Below are positions 33,174 to 42,541 of a stretch of DNA of 64,000 bases, piece by piece. The position numbers and the translations under genes are program-made. How positions within the stretch are numbered: position 1 is the first letter of the stretch; each line of letters begins with the position of its first letter. Origin of the DNA: a bacterium (GTDB lineage Bacteria > Actinomycetota > Acidimicrobiia > Acidimicrobiales > Bin134); the NCBI GenBank assembly GCA_026705465.1, contig JAPPAP010000033.1:90108-154107 (forward strand), written 5' to 3'. The notes beneath the pieces are model-generated. The model had not been told where the DNA came from. It did no database searches and saw only the letters and a list, made by a program, of their open reading frames with translations.

Positions 33174-33901
33174 TGCACCCCATCTTCGCGCCGTCGGCGC
33201 CATCGAGCACGGCGGGTCGATGCCAATGCGACTGCTTCATCCATGGCCGACTGCATGGCCTCGCGCAAGCGGACGGTGAACTCATGGCGCTGGCGGGACG
33301 ACAACCGCCCGTTGTCGATGTCGGGAGGCAGGATCGGCTCGCCGACCACGATGGACACCGGCACTCGCCGGAGGAATTTGGCCTTGGGCGGCATGGCTTC
33401 CTCCGTGCCAGCAATACCCACTGGGAGGATCGGCACCCCCGTTCGAGCGGCCAGAAAAGCCGCTCCTCCAAAGATCTCTCCCACCTGACGACCCGAATGG
33501 CGAGTGCCCTCGGGGAACACCAGCAACGGCTCGCCCTGGTGCAGCAGCCCAATAGCCGCTTGCAGCGTCCGGCGGTCTCCCGCCCCCCGATGGACGGGGA
33601 ACGATCCAATCATGGCGCTGATCCAGGTGCCGACCCTCCCTTTGAACATCTCGATCTTGGCCAGCGACCGCACCATTCGGGGGCATCGGGAGTTCACCAA
33701 GGGACCATCGAGGTTGGATCGGTGAACGGGGGCGATGATGAACGCCCCTTCGATTTTCAGTCGATCGGCGCCGACCATTCTGGTGCGCAGATAAAGGCGG
33801 CCCACCACTCGGATAAACGCCCGCAACACCCAATAGAGAACTTGGGCCCGACGGGTCGCCCAAATGGCTAGCACCCGCTCTTCCAACTGCTTTTCAGACA
33901 T
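33170..33901 (-). CDS. 1-acyl-sn-glycerol-3-phosphate acyltransferase (PlsC-type)
   Basis: A 243-residue glycerolipid acyltransferase. H60-R-S-N-L-D65 is the HX4D catalytic motif, KGRVGTWISAMIGSFPVHRG the second block, FPEGTRH (129-135) the phosphate-binding motif and GVPILPVGIAGTEE the fourth. It would acylate lysophosphatidate or a related acceptor at the membrane; the N-terminal stretch VLYWVLRAFIRVVGRLYL may associate with it. It overlaps the molybdopterin subunit gene by 8 bp and the cupin gene by 4 bp. Confidence 0.9.
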   Translation of the reverse strand: MSEKQLEERVLAIWATRRAQVLYWVLRAFIRVVGRLYLRTRMVGADRLKIEGAFIIAPVHRSNLDGPLVNSRCPRMVRSLAKIEMFKGRVGTWISAMIGSFPVHRGAGDRRTLQAAIGLLHQGEPLLVFPEGTRHSGRQVGEIFGGAAFLAARTGVPILPVGIAGTEEAMPPKAKFLRRVPVSIVVGEPILPPDIDNGRLSSRQRHEFTVRLREAMQSAMDEAVALASTRRARWRRRREDGVQ

Positions 33902-36149
33902 GGTTCCGTATGGCCTTCCACACTCGCTCAGGGGTCAACGGCATGTCCAGATGACGGACTCCAAAGTGACTCAGGGCATCAATCACCGCATTCTGCGCTG
34001 CGACGGTGGCTCCTACCGTGCCCGACTCGCCGACGCCCTTGGCCCCGAGCAGGTTTCGGTCGGTGGGGGTTTCAGATCGGACCAGCTCAAAACTGGGCAG
34101 CTCAGCCGCCGAGATCACCAGGTAGTCGGCAAAGTTGGTAGTCAGCGGGTTGGCGTCGGCGTCGTAAGCCAGTTCCTCCATAAGGGCCTGCGCGATGCCG
34201 CCGGCGATTCCCCCGTGGATCTGGCCGTCGAAGATCAGGGGGTTCAACACGGTGCCGGCATCGTCCACCGCCACCAACCGCACCAACTCCGTGCCGCCGG
34301 TCTCGGCGTCCACCTCCACCACCGCCACATGAGCACCAAACGGGAACGTCTGGCCCCCAGACTCGAAATCCGATTCCACTGCCAGGGGTTCGCCCAGAGC
34401 AGCGGCCACCTCGGCCCAGCCCACCGATACCGCCGGGGTTCCGGCCACATGAAAGCACCCCTGCTGGGGATCGTGGACCACATCGGTGACCGCAGCCTCC
34501 AAGTGATCAGCCGCCATCGGCAGCACTTGCTCGATCAGCCGCTGAGACGCATCGACCAGCATCGATCCCACGATCTGGGCCGACCGTGATCCGCCGGTGA
34601 CCTGTCCCCGGGGGGTGCAGTCGGTGTCGCCGCCGACCGCAACCACCTGATCCAATTCGATGCCGAGCACGTCGGCCACGATCATGGGCCACACTGTCTC
34701 GTGGCCTTGCCCGTGAGGGGTGGAGCTGGTCACCGCCTTGACCTTCCCGTCGGTGCCCAACTCCACTGAGGCGAAGTCACCCGCCCCAGTAGTGGCGGTA
34801 ACCTCCACATAGGTGGACAGGCCAATGCCCAGCAAAGTGTCCGACCCGTTGGCCCGGCGAGCGGCCTGCTCGGCCCGCAATTCTTCGTATCCGGCCGCCT
34901 CCAGTGCAAGATCCAGCGCCTTTCCGTAGTCGCCTGAGTCGTAGCTCAATCCCGACACCGTGGTGTGGGGAAATGCCTCCGGGTCGAGGAAGTTGCGGCG
35001 GCGCACCTCGGCGGGGTCCATCTCGATCTCCGCCGCGAATAAGTCCACCGCCCGTTCAATGGCCGAGGCCGCTTCGGGCCGACCGGCCCCTCGGAATGCC
35101 CCGTTGGGGGTAGTAGAAGTTGGCACGGAAACCGCTTGAAATCCGGCGCATGCGATGTCGTAAACACCGGTGAACATGGCCATGGTCATGCGGGGCAAGA
35201 ACCCGGCTATGAGCGGATAGGCCCCGCTGTCTTGGATTACGTCAAGTTGGTAGGCGGTAATTCGCCCGTCCCGGCTGCCGCCTACGACCACATCTTGGAT
35301 CTGGCCCCGGCCACTGCCCAGCCCGGTCATCGACTGGGTGCGGGTCTCGGCCCAGGCGCACGGGCGGCCCAATCGGCGGGCCAGCCACCCCAGAAGAGCC
35401 TCCTCGGGATAGCAGCGAAACTTGGCCCCGAAGCTCCCGCCCACATCGGGGGTGATCACCAGTACCTGCTCGGGGCCCAGCCCATAGATACCCATCAGCG
35501 CTGTCTTCACGTTGTGGCTGCCCTGGGTAGCGGTGTGATGGATCAGCCGGTCGCCCTCCCAGTAGGAGAAGCCGGTCCGGGCCTCGATTGGCGCCGCCGA
35601 CATGCGTTGGTTGTGGAACCGGGCCCGCACCACCACCTCGCACTCGTCAATGTCGGGGGCCTCTCCCACCCCGCACCGGTACACCGTCTGGTCGTCGATG
35701 TCCTGAAACAGCACCACCTCACCCCGCAGCGAAGCTTCCAAGTCGACCAGCGGGGAGAGCCGCTCATAGTCCACGACCACCAAGTCAGCGGCGTCGGCTG
35801 CTCGAACGGGATCGTCGGCTACTACGACGACGACCGGCTCGCCCACGTATCGGACTACATCGCGAGCCAGCATGGTGCGGGCCATCTGGTCGTTCATGCC
35901 CGGGAACGGAGTGGGATAGATCACCACTTCGGGGTCGATATCGGCGGCGGTGAACACTCCGAGCACGCCGGGAGCGGCCGCGGCAGCCCCCACGTCTACC
36001 GACAAGATCCGGGCGTGGGGCTCCGTAGAGGTCATATAAGCGACATGAGCAGCATCGGATGGGATCAGGTTGGCGACGTACGCGCCCTGACCGGTGAGGA
36101 AGCGGGGATCTTCCCGCCGCAGCACCGGGTGGCCGAGGATCGAGGGCAT
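33894..36149 (-). CDS. Xanthine-dehydrogenase-family molybdopterin-binding subunit
   Basis: A 751-residue large subunit of a molybdenum hydroxylase (CoxL/XdhB/QorL group). It begins LGHPVLRREDPRFLTGQG, typical of CoxL-type chains. GGSFGAKFRCYPEE and GAFRGAGRPEAASA bind the cofactor, GQGHETVWPM is another family block, and GVGESGTVG carries the catalytic Glu. It would hydroxylate an aromatic heterocycle or aldehyde with water-derived oxygen. The iron-sulfur and FAD subunits normally encoded alongside are absent here. A second lone large subunit is at 51524. ATG 36149 is preferred over longer readings that enter the VOC gene. Confidence 0.9.
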   Translation of the reverse strand: MPSILGHPVLRREDPRFLTGQGAYVANLIPSDAAHVAYMTSTEPHARILSVDVGAAAAAPGVLGVFTAADIDPEVVIYPTPFPGMNDQMARTMLARDVVRYVGEPVVVVVADDPVRAADAADLVVVDYERLSPLVDLEASLRGEVVLFQDIDDQTVYRCGVGEAPDIDECEVVVRARFHNQRMSAAPIEARTGFSYWEGDRLIHHTATQGSHNVKTALMGIYGLGPEQVLVITPDVGGSFGAKFRCYPEEALLGWLARRLGRPCAWAETRTQSMTGLGSGRGQIQDVVVGGSRDGRITAYQLDVIQDSGAYPLIAGFLPRMTMAMFTGVYDIACAGFQAVSVPTSTTPNGAFRGAGRPEAASAIERAVDLFAAEIEMDPAEVRRRNFLDPEAFPHTTVSGLSYDSGDYGKALDLALEAAGYEELRAEQAARRANGSDTLLGIGLSTYVEVTATTGAGDFASVELGTDGKVKAVTSSTPHGQGHETVWPMIVADVLGIELDQVVAVGGDTDCTPRGQVTGGSRSAQIVGSMLVDASQRLIEQVLPMAADHLEAAVTDVVHDPQQGCFHVAGTPAVSVGWAEVAAALGEPLAVESDFESGGQTFPFGAHVAVVEVDAETGGTELVRLVAVDDAGTVLNPLIFDGQIHGGIAGGIAQALMEELAYDADANPLTTNFADYLVISAAELPSFELVRSETPTDRNLLGAKGVGESGTVGATVAAQNAVIDALSHFGVRHLDMPLTPERVWKAIRNHV

Positions 36150-36180
36150 CAGTTCTAACTGGTTCGGGTGCCAACCCCAA

Positions 36181-36585
36181 TCAGTCGAACAGTGCGACGT
36201 CGGTGAACTCGATGAGGTTCCCGTCGGGATCTCGGGCGAAGGCCGACCGCACCGCCACGCCGAAGTCGTCCCGCTCGTTCGGCTCGATGACGAACTCCAG
36301 TCCCCGCTCGGCCAGCTCGGCCATCGTCGCGTCGAACTCATCGGGGGGGATATGGAGGGCGAAATGGGACATCACTCCAGCGGAGTCGGGCATCTCGTCC
36401 ACCTTGCTCAGGTGGAGCTGCGAGGGGCCCAATCGCAGCCATGATCCCTGGAAACCGCCGAAGTCGGGGCGGGGCAACTTCTCCAGGCCCAGCTTTTCGA
36501 TATAGAACGCATCGGCGGCCTCAACATCGGTCACCGGGATATTCACGTGTGAGTAGGCCACTGGCCCTTTGACAGCAGTGCTCAT
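36181..36585 (-). CDS. VOC family protein
   Basis: A 134-residue glyoxalase/dioxygenase-fold protein: AYSHVNIPVTDVEAADAFY begins module 1 (metal His) and SHFALHIPPDEFDATMAEL begins module 2; FARDPDGNLIEFTD gives the closing Glu. Its activity is unknown. TAAAGT, 7 nt before the ATG, gives it a leaderless promoter inside the tail of the MFS gene. The molybdopterin subunit follows after 31 bp. Confidence 0.88.
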   Translation of the reverse strand: MSTAVKGPVAYSHVNIPVTDVEAADAFYIEKLGLEKLPRPDFGGFQGSWLRLGPSQLHLSKVDEMPDSAGVMSHFALHIPPDEFDATMAELAERGLEFVIEPNERDDFGVAVRSAFARDPDGNLIEFTDVALFD

Positions 36586-36592
36586 GCCCGTG

Positions 36593-36598
36593 ACTTTA
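36593..36598 (-). promoter_or_regulatory. -10 element for a leaderless mRNA of the 36585 gene
   Basis: Minus-strand TAAAGT lies 7 nt before the ATG at 36585 and overlaps the stop codon of the upstream MFS gene. Confidence 0.6.
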
Positions 36599-38002
36599 TT
36601 GGAACGCGTGGGCTGACATATCTCTGGGCTGGGCGCAGCGCAGTCCCAGCATCGCAGTCACTGCGCCCCCGGCGGCCAACATGACATAGCTAGTGCCGAG
36701 ATTGCCGATCTGGCCGACCGCCAAGGTGACACCGATGATGGTCACCGCAATGGCCACTCCGAAGGCGTTGCCCACCCGCATCATGGTCTGCGCCACACTG
36801 GATCCTGACGCCAGAAATTCGCTGGGCAGGTCGGCCACCATGACGGCGAACAGCGACCCCCAGACCAGGCCTGATCCGATGCCAGCCAGCGTGACGCTGA
36901 GCACCCAGGCCACGAGGTCTTCCTGGCCGGCCAACGTGGCCCACTGCCACACCATGCCCCCTGTCCACATCAGGCTCCCAGCCACCACGAATCGGGCTGG
37001 TCCCCACCGGTCGGCCCACCGACCCGACAAGGCCGACAACAGGCCGGTGAACACGAACACCGGAGTCAGCAGCATTCCGGCCTCAAAGATGGTCAGTTCC
37101 CAGACAATGGTCAGGTAGTTCACGCCCACCAACTGGTGTCCGAAGAAGGAGATGGAGAACACCAGCATCCCGTAGTTGCCCAGCCGAAAGCTCTTGAACC
37201 GGAACAGCCTGGGTTCGATCACCGGCAAACGGTGGCGCATAGACCGCCAGGCCAGCAGCACAAGCACAACCGGCCCTCCGATCAGAGCAGCCAGCACCAC
37301 CGGATCGGTCCACGACCACTCCCGGCTCTGGACCAAGGCGAACACCACCCCGCCTACGCCGGCCAACACCATGAGCGCTCCTAGCCGATCGGGCAGCTCT
37401 GGCGTCTGCGGATTGCGGTGCTCCTCGATGACTTTGCGGATGAACACCAGGGCAATGACACCGAAGGGCACGTTCAGCCAGAAGGCCCACCGCCAGTCGC
37501 CCACATGCACCAGCAGGGCGCCTACCGAGGGCCCCATGGCCGCCGCCACTGCGCCGTTGGCCGACCACGCACCGACGCCGGTTCCCCGGCGGGCCACCGG
37601 GAAGGCGTCGATCACGATGGCCGCTCCCATAGGCAGGCTCAGCGATGTTCCGATTCCTTGGAAGGCCCGGGCGACGATAAGCACTCCGGTGGTGGGGGCC
37701 AGCGCCGCCCCCGCCGATGCCAGGGTGAACACCGCGATGCCAGCCATTAGAGTCCGCCGCCGCCCCCACCGCTCGCCGAGCACCCCACCGACCACCAAGG
37801 TGGCGGCCCCGACGATGGTGAAGGAGTTGATGACCCACGACAGTTCGGCCTCGCTGGCGTCGGGAAAGGACTCCTTCAGGTCGGCATAGACCACGAAGAT
37901 GATCGACAGCGACATGGCGGTCTGGAAGCTGGCCAGGCTCACCACCACCATCACCAGCCAGGCCCGGCGCATCACCGCCGGGTCAATGGCTGGTTGCTGC
38001 AT
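36596..38002 (-). CDS. MFS transporter, DHA2 (14-TM) drug/metabolite exporter type
   Basis: A 468-residue membrane transporter. Motif A appears as GVLGERWGRRRTLMAG after helix 2, and ARAFQGIGTSLSLPMGAAIV plus the motif-C-like GPSVGALLVHVGDWRW occur in helices 4-6; about 14 hydrophobic segments follow. DHA2 members use the proton gradient to export drugs, dyes or metabolites. ATG 38002 is chosen; a slightly longer start is possible. TACAGT lies 9 nt upstream. It is divergent from cysS, 76 bp apart. Confidence 0.9.
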   Translation of the reverse strand: MQQPAIDPAVMRRAWLVMVVVSLASFQTAMSLSIIFVVYADLKESFPDASEAELSWVINSFTIVGAATLVVGGVLGERWGRRRTLMAGIAVFTLASAGAALAPTTGVLIVARAFQGIGTSLSLPMGAAIVIDAFPVARRGTGVGAWSANGAVAAAMGPSVGALLVHVGDWRWAFWLNVPFGVIALVFIRKVIEEHRNPQTPELPDRLGALMVLAGVGGVVFALVQSREWSWTDPVVLAALIGGPVVLVLLAWRSMRHRLPVIEPRLFRFKSFRLGNYGMLVFSISFFGHQLVGVNYLTIVWELTIFEAGMLLTPVFVFTGLLSALSGRWADRWGPARFVVAGSLMWTGGMVWQWATLAGQEDLVAWVLSVTLAGIGSGLVWGSLFAVMVADLPSEFLASGSSVAQTMMRVGNAFGVAIAVTIIGVTLAVGQIGNLGTSYVMLAAGGAVTAMLGLRCAQPRDMSAHAFQ

Positions 38003-38011
38003 CACCGGATG

Positions 38012-38017
38012 ACTGTA
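38012..38017 (-). promoter_or_regulatory. Probable -10 element of the MFS gene
   Basis: Minus-strand TACAGT lies 9 nt before the ATG at 38002, placing transcription within a few bases of the start codon. Confidence 0.45.
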
Positions 38018-38066
38018 ACCCCGCCGCCCCCGCATATCTGATAACAGCGCCGGTCAAGACCATCGC

Positions 38067-38072
38067 TAGCCT
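38067..38072 (+). promoter_or_regulatory. -10 element for a leaderless cysS mRNA
   Basis: TAGCCT lies 6 nt before the GTG at 38079, with no ribosome binding site. This supports the GTG as the start of cysS. Confidence 0.6.
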
Positions 38073-38078
38073 TTTGGC

Positions 38079-39464
38079 GTGGTTTCGTTCTACGACACTC
38101 GGCTCCGGCGAATCGTGCCCTTCGAGCCGATGGCCGAAGGTCGGGTGTCGATGTACGTGTGCGGCCCCACCGTCTACGACGACCCCCATGTGGGCCACGC
38201 CCGCACGGCGCTCACCTTCGACATGATGCGCCGCTATCTCCAGTGGCGGGGCTACCAGGTCACCTTTGTGTCCAACATCACCGATATCGACGACAACATC
38301 ATCAACCGGGCATCGGAGACCGGAACTACTGAACCCGAGCTCGCCGCCCGCTATGAGCAGGTCTATATCGAGCAGATGGACCGATTCGGCATTGCTCGGC
38401 CCGACCACCGGCCCCACGCCACCGAATATGTCGAGGAGATGCTGAGTTTCATCGGCGAGCTGGTGGATCGGGGCGCGGCCTACCCCATCGAGGGCAAAGG
38501 TGTGTACTTCTCAGTTGCTGCCCATGACCGCTACGGCGACCTCATCGGGCGCACTCCGGACGAGCTGCGGGAAGGGGCCGGCGCACGAGTGGAAGTTGAC
38601 GTCGAAAAGGTCGACCCGCTGGATTTCGCCCTCTGGAAAGCAGCCAAACCGGGAGAGCCGGTGTGGGACTCTCCGTGGGGACCGGGCCGCCCCGGCTGGC
38701 ACATCGAGTGTGTGGCCATGGCCACTGATCTGTTGGGCGAAACCTTCGACATCCATGGCGGGGGCGACGACCTGGCCTTTCCCCATCATCAGAACGAAGT
38801 GGCCGAGGCCGAAGGCAACGACTTGGGCTTCGCCCGCCACTGGATTCATGGGGCCATGCTCAACGTGAACGGCGAGAAGATGGCCAAGTCGCTAGGCAAC
38901 TTCACCACCCTGTCCGATCTACTCGACGCCTATGAGCCCCAGGTGCTGCGGCTGCTGATGCTGCAAACCCACTACCGCACGGTCATGGAGCTGAGCGACG
39001 ACGCCCTGGCCGGAGCGGCCGGAGCATTGGACCGGCTTCGGGCCTGGTACCGACGGGCCGCCGCCTCTGGCCTGGATCAATCGACAACCCCAGACCCCGA
39101 TGCGGTTGCCCGGTTCACCGCGGCCATGGACGACGACTTCGGCACTCCCGCCGGGCTGGCAGTGGTGTTCGACCTGGTTCGGGAGGCCAACGCCGCGCTA
39201 GATGCCGGAGACGCCGACCGGGCGGCATCCGCCCATGCCACCGTGTGCGATTTGGCCGGCGCGCTGGGCCTCACCTTGGCCAGCGACGACCAAGCAAGCG
39301 ATGACGTTGAGTTGGCCGCAGAGGTCGAGAAGCTGTTGGCCGAGCGAGACGAGGCCCGCAATGCCAAAGATTTCGCCACCGCCGACCGCATCCGCGATGA
39401 GCTAATCGCCCAGGGAATCGTCTTGGAGGACACTCCGCGCGGCACCATCTGGAGGAAGACCTGA
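38079..39464 (+). CDS. cysS: Cysteinyl-tRNA synthetase
   Basis: A 461-residue class Ia synthetase that charges tRNA-Cys. HVGH (37-40) is the HIGH signature and KMAKS (267-271) the KMSKS signature. The zinc ligands Cys28, Cys211, His236 and Glu240 match the E. coli positions with an offset of two. FVSNITDIDDNIINRA is the usual second block. Length and the C-terminal DARNAKDFATADRIRDEL-type domain distinguish it from the shorter mycothiol ligase MshC. It starts a chain of overlapping genes with the kinase-like and S9 peptidase genes. Confidence 0.96.
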   Translation: MVSFYDTRLRRIVPFEPMAEGRVSMYVCGPTVYDDPHVGHARTALTFDMMRRYLQWRGYQVTFVSNITDIDDNIINRASETGTTEPELAARYEQVYIEQMDRFGIARPDHRPHATEYVEEMLSFIGELVDRGAAYPIEGKGVYFSVAAHDRYGDLIGRTPDELREGAGARVEVDVEKVDPLDFALWKAAKPGEPVWDSPWGPGRPGWHIECVAMATDLLGETFDIHGGGDDLAFPHHQNEVAEAEGNDLGFARHWIHGAMLNVNGEKMAKSLGNFTTLSDLLDAYEPQVLRLLMLQTHYRTVMELSDDALAGAAGALDRLRAWYRRAAASGLDQSTTPDPDAVARFTAAMDDDFGTPAGLAVVFDLVREANAALDAGDADRAASAHATVCDLAGALGLTLASDDQASDDVELAAEVEKLLAERDEARNAKDFATADRIRDELIAQGIVLEDTPRGTIWRKT

Positions 39465-40444
39465 GGCAGCGCATCAGCAGGCTGCTCGGTCGGCCGGTCG
39501 CCGGGATCGAGGTCCTCGACGACCAATCCGGCACCACCCGGCGCACGAGGGCTCGGTTATTGATGGCCGATGGCGATGTCCTCCCGGTGTTTGTGAAGCG
39601 ACCGTCTCGATCACCGGTCGCCCGGGCGTTTGTGGCCGTTCCCCGCCTGAGCCGCGCTGAAGTGGGGTTTTACTCCGAGCTGCGCGACCGGGTACCGGTG
39701 GCTACCCCCCAGTGCCATGCCGCCCACCACCGCCGGTGGGGCTTCATCGTGGTGCTGGAGGACCTGGCCGACTCCGGCGCAACGTTGCGATCGTCAACCG
39801 ATGCCATCACCGCCGATGAGGCCGCCTCGCTGCTGGTATCGCTGGCCGCTATGCACCGCCAGTGGTGGGGAGGCACCGAATCCCATCCGTGGCTGGCTCT
39901 CAACCCCCGGCGAGAATTGAGGCTGGGGGCACTGCTCAGCCCCTCGCTGTGTCGACTGGGACTGCTCCGAGTTGGAACTGCTGTCCCCAAAGAGCTGCAC
40001 GAGCCCATCTCCCGCTACGCCCGCAACCGAAGAGCGGCCCACGACGCAATGTCGGCTGGACCAACGACGCTGATCCACAACGATTGTCACCCGGGCAACC
40101 AGTTCATCGCCGCCGACGGCCGTCCCGGACTCATCGATTGGCAGCTCTGCCGGGAGGGACCGTGGGCTCGAGACGTGGCATACCTGCTGGCCACGTCCCT
40201 GGACCCCGAGACACGCAGAAGCGCCGAATGGGATCTGCTGGCCGACTACCTCAGCCAGCTCGGGCCGGTCGCTCCGAATTTCGACCAGGCCTGGCTGGCC
40301 TATCGCCGTCACGTTGTCTACGCCGTCGAGGCCATGCTGGTGACCGCGGCGGTGGGCGTGATGATGCCCAAGGCCACTTCCCTCGTCCTGGTGGACCGCA
40401 CTGCGACAGCGGCTCTCGACCTAGATTCATTCAACGCGTTATGA
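39461..40444 (+). CDS. Aminoglycoside-phosphotransferase-family (APH/ChoK) kinase-like protein, probable CTG start
   Basis: A kinase-fold protein with HNDCHPGN (206-213; the catalytic-loop Asp208 and Asn213) and LIDWQL (Asp226 in place of DFG). An FVK Lys46 may be the ATP Lys. Substrate unknown. The first ATG/TTG in frame (39560) would remove residues RISRLLGRPVAGIEVLDD and the following Arg-rich piece, which look genuinely coding. A CTG at 39461 follows GGAGG with 5-nt spacing and overlaps the cysS stop as CTGA, the same geometry as nearby ATGA overlaps. That gives 327 residues. It overlaps the S9 peptidase gene by ATGA. Confidence 0.75.
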   Translation: MRQRISRLLGRPVAGIEVLDDQSGTTRRTRARLLMADGDVLPVFVKRPSRSPVARAFVAVPRLSRAEVGFYSELRDRVPVATPQCHAAHHRRWGFIVVLEDLADSGATLRSSTDAITADEAASLLVSLAAMHRQWWGGTESHPWLALNPRRELRLGALLSPSLCRLGLLRVGTAVPKELHEPISRYARNRRAAHDAMSAGPTTLIHNDCHPGNQFIAADGRPGLIDWQLCREGPWARDVAYLLATSLDPETRRSAEWDLLADYLSQLGPVAPNFDQAWLAYRRHVVYAVEAMLVTAAVGVMMPKATSLVLVDRTATAALDLDSFNAL

Positions 40445-42537
40445 CCGAGTCCTTTCCCCGCCAGCACGCCCGCACCCGGGGCTTCACCCTGGGAGCGCCT
40501 CGCAGCTTCGCCGTTTCCGACGACGGTTGCCGGGTGGCCTTCCTGCGCAGCATGGCCGGCGACGACCCGGTGAACCGGCTGTGGCTGCTCGACACCTCCA
40601 CCGGTGAGCAACTTGTGGCCGCCGATCCGGTCGAACTTTTGGCCGACCCCGGCGAGGAGAACCTGCCGCCGGCGGAACGGGCCCGTCGGGAGCGGGCCCG
40701 GGAGAGCGGCGGGGGGATCGTGGCCTACGCCGGCGACCCTGGGTTGACCAGAATCGCCTTTGCGCTGGACGGGCGGGCGTTCCTAGCCGATGTGGCCGGG
40801 GGCTCTGTCGAATCGCTGCCTACTATGCCTGGCGCGTTCGATCCCCGCCCTTCACCCGATGGGCAGCGGGTGGCCTACGTATCCGGCTCCAGTTTGCGGG
40901 TGGTGGACGCCGCGGCTGATGGTCTTGACCTCCTAGTCATCGACGAACCGGGCGACACCGTGAGCTGGGGGTCGGCCGAGTTCATCGCCGCCGAGGAGAT
41001 GGGCCGCAGCCGGGGATTCTGGTGGTCGCCCGACAGCCAGCGCCTGCTGGTGGCCCGAGTAGACACCGCCGAGGTGCCCATTTGGCATATCGCCTCCCCG
41101 GCTGACCCGGCGACGGCCCCGGTGCCGATGGCCTACCCCGCCGCCGGCACGGTCAACGCCGACGTTTCCCTGGCCGTTGTCGGGATCGACGGCAGCTGCA
41201 TCGACGTGGCCTGGGACCGGGACGCCTGCGAGTACCTGGCCCGGGCGGCGTGGGCACCCCGGTCGAACCCCGTTATCGCGGTGCAGAGCCGCGACCAGCG
41301 CACCGTGGTGATCTTGGAGGTCAACCCCGATACCGGAGCTACCACCGAAATTGCCCGCCAGACTGACGAGCACTGGGTGGAACTGGTGCCCGGGACACCG
41401 ACGTGGATGGGTCAGCGTCTGGTGACCGCAGAGGACCGAGGCTCGGCCCGGCGCCTGTTGATCGATGGTGCCGACGCCACCCCGGACACCATCCAAGTCC
41501 GCAGCGTGGTGTCGGCCGATGAAAACCGGGTGGTGTTCACTGCGTCAGACGATCCCACCGAGACCCACATTTGGCAGCTCGACGTCGAGGGCAAGCTGGG
41601 CCGGCTCAGCGACCGGGCGGGTGTCCACAGCGCGGTCGCGGCAGGCGGAACTGTGGTGGTGGTTCGGGCCGCGGGAACCGACCGAGAGGCGGCGGTGGAG
41701 GTGGTGACCCCCACTGAGCGCATCCCCATCACTTCGAGTGCCGCCACACCGTTGTTGTCCCCGTCGCCCCGGTTCTCAGTGGTCGCCAGCCGAGAATTAT
41801 GCACTGCGGTGCTGTATCCGTCGGACGACGAAGGAGCCGATGGCGATTCGCTGCCGGTGCTGCTCGACCCCTACGGCGGCCCCCATGCCCAGCGGGTGCT
41901 CCAGGCCCGCTCGCCTTTCCTCGTATCGCAGTGGTTCGCCAACCAGGGGTTCGCGGTGGTGATCACCGACGGCCGAGGCACCCCCGCTCGCGGCCCGGCC
42001 TGGGAGCGCGCCGTGGCCGGCAACCTGGCCCATCCGGTGCTCGAAGACCAGATCGACGCCCTCGATGCGCTGGCCGAGCAGCACCCTCGTCTCGACTTGG
42101 GCCAAGTGGCCGTACGGGGCTGGTCATTCGGTGGCTATCTGGCCGCGTTGGCCGTTCTTGCTCGGCCCGACCGGTTCCACGCTGCCATCGCCGGGGCCCC
42201 GGTCACCGACTGGCGGCTCTACGACACCCACTACACCGAGCGCTATCTGGGCCATCCCGACCAAAACCTCGAGGCCTACACCCGCACCAGCCTGCTCGAA
42301 CTGGCCGGAGACCTCACCAGGCCCCTGCTGTTAATCTGCGGTCTGGCCGACGACAACGTGTTCGCGGCCCACACCCTTCAGCTTTCCCAAGCCCTTTTCG
42401 AAGCCGGCCGTCCCCACCAGGTGCTCCCCCTGCCCGGCGTCACCCACATGACCCCCCAGGAGCAGGTAGCCGAGAACCTGCTCCTGCTCCAACGGGCATT
42501 CCTCTTCGACAGTCTCGGCCTCCACCCGCCACAATGA
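40441..42537 (+). CDS. S9 family (prolyl oligopeptidase/DPP-IV-like) serine peptidase
   Basis: A 698-residue peptidase with an N-terminal beta-propeller rich in repeated strand pairs (residues about 20-440) and a C-terminal alpha/beta hydrolase. The nucleophile is Ser562 in GWSFGGY, the acid Asp637 in GLADDN, and the His669 in GVTHMTP; the 32-residue Asp-His gap equals that of DPP-IV. No signal peptide is seen, so it should act on short peptides in the cytoplasm. ATG 40441 overlaps the kinase stop as ATGA; the longer frame upstream is only antiphase reading of the kinase gene. Confidence 0.92.
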   Translation: MTESFPRQHARTRGFTLGAPRSFAVSDDGCRVAFLRSMAGDDPVNRLWLLDTSTGEQLVAADPVELLADPGEENLPPAERARRERARESGGGIVAYAGDPGLTRIAFALDGRAFLADVAGGSVESLPTMPGAFDPRPSPDGQRVAYVSGSSLRVVDAAADGLDLLVIDEPGDTVSWGSAEFIAAEEMGRSRGFWWSPDSQRLLVARVDTAEVPIWHIASPADPATAPVPMAYPAAGTVNADVSLAVVGIDGSCIDVAWDRDACEYLARAAWAPRSNPVIAVQSRDQRTVVILEVNPDTGATTEIARQTDEHWVELVPGTPTWMGQRLVTAEDRGSARRLLIDGADATPDTIQVRSVVSADENRVVFTASDDPTETHIWQLDVEGKLGRLSDRAGVHSAVAAGGTVVVVRAAGTDREAAVEVVTPTERIPITSSAATPLLSPSPRFSVVASRELCTAVLYPSDDEGADGDSLPVLLDPYGGPHAQRVLQARSPFLVSQWFANQGFAVVITDGRGTPARGPAWERAVAGNLAHPVLEDQIDALDALAEQHPRLDLGQVAVRGWSFGGYLAALAVLARPDRFHAAIAGAPVTDWRLYDTHYTERYLGHPDQNLEAYTRTSLLELAGDLTRPLLLICGLADDNVFAAHTLQLSQALFEAGRPHQVLPLPGVTHMTPQEQVAENLLLLQRAFLFDSLGLHPPQ
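42530..42535 (+). promoter_or_regulatory. Possible -10 element (CACAAT) for the 42542 gene
   Basis: CACAAT lies 6 nt before the ATG at 42542, within the last codons of the S9 peptidase gene. It is a one-mismatch variant of TANNNT. Confidence 0.4.
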
Positions 42538-42541
42538 CCCC

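Noticed and set aside
40815..41800. Minus-strand frames inside the S9 peptidase propeller
   Set aside because: They are antisense to a well-supported peptidase gene whose Ser/Asp/His triad lies in the plus frame.
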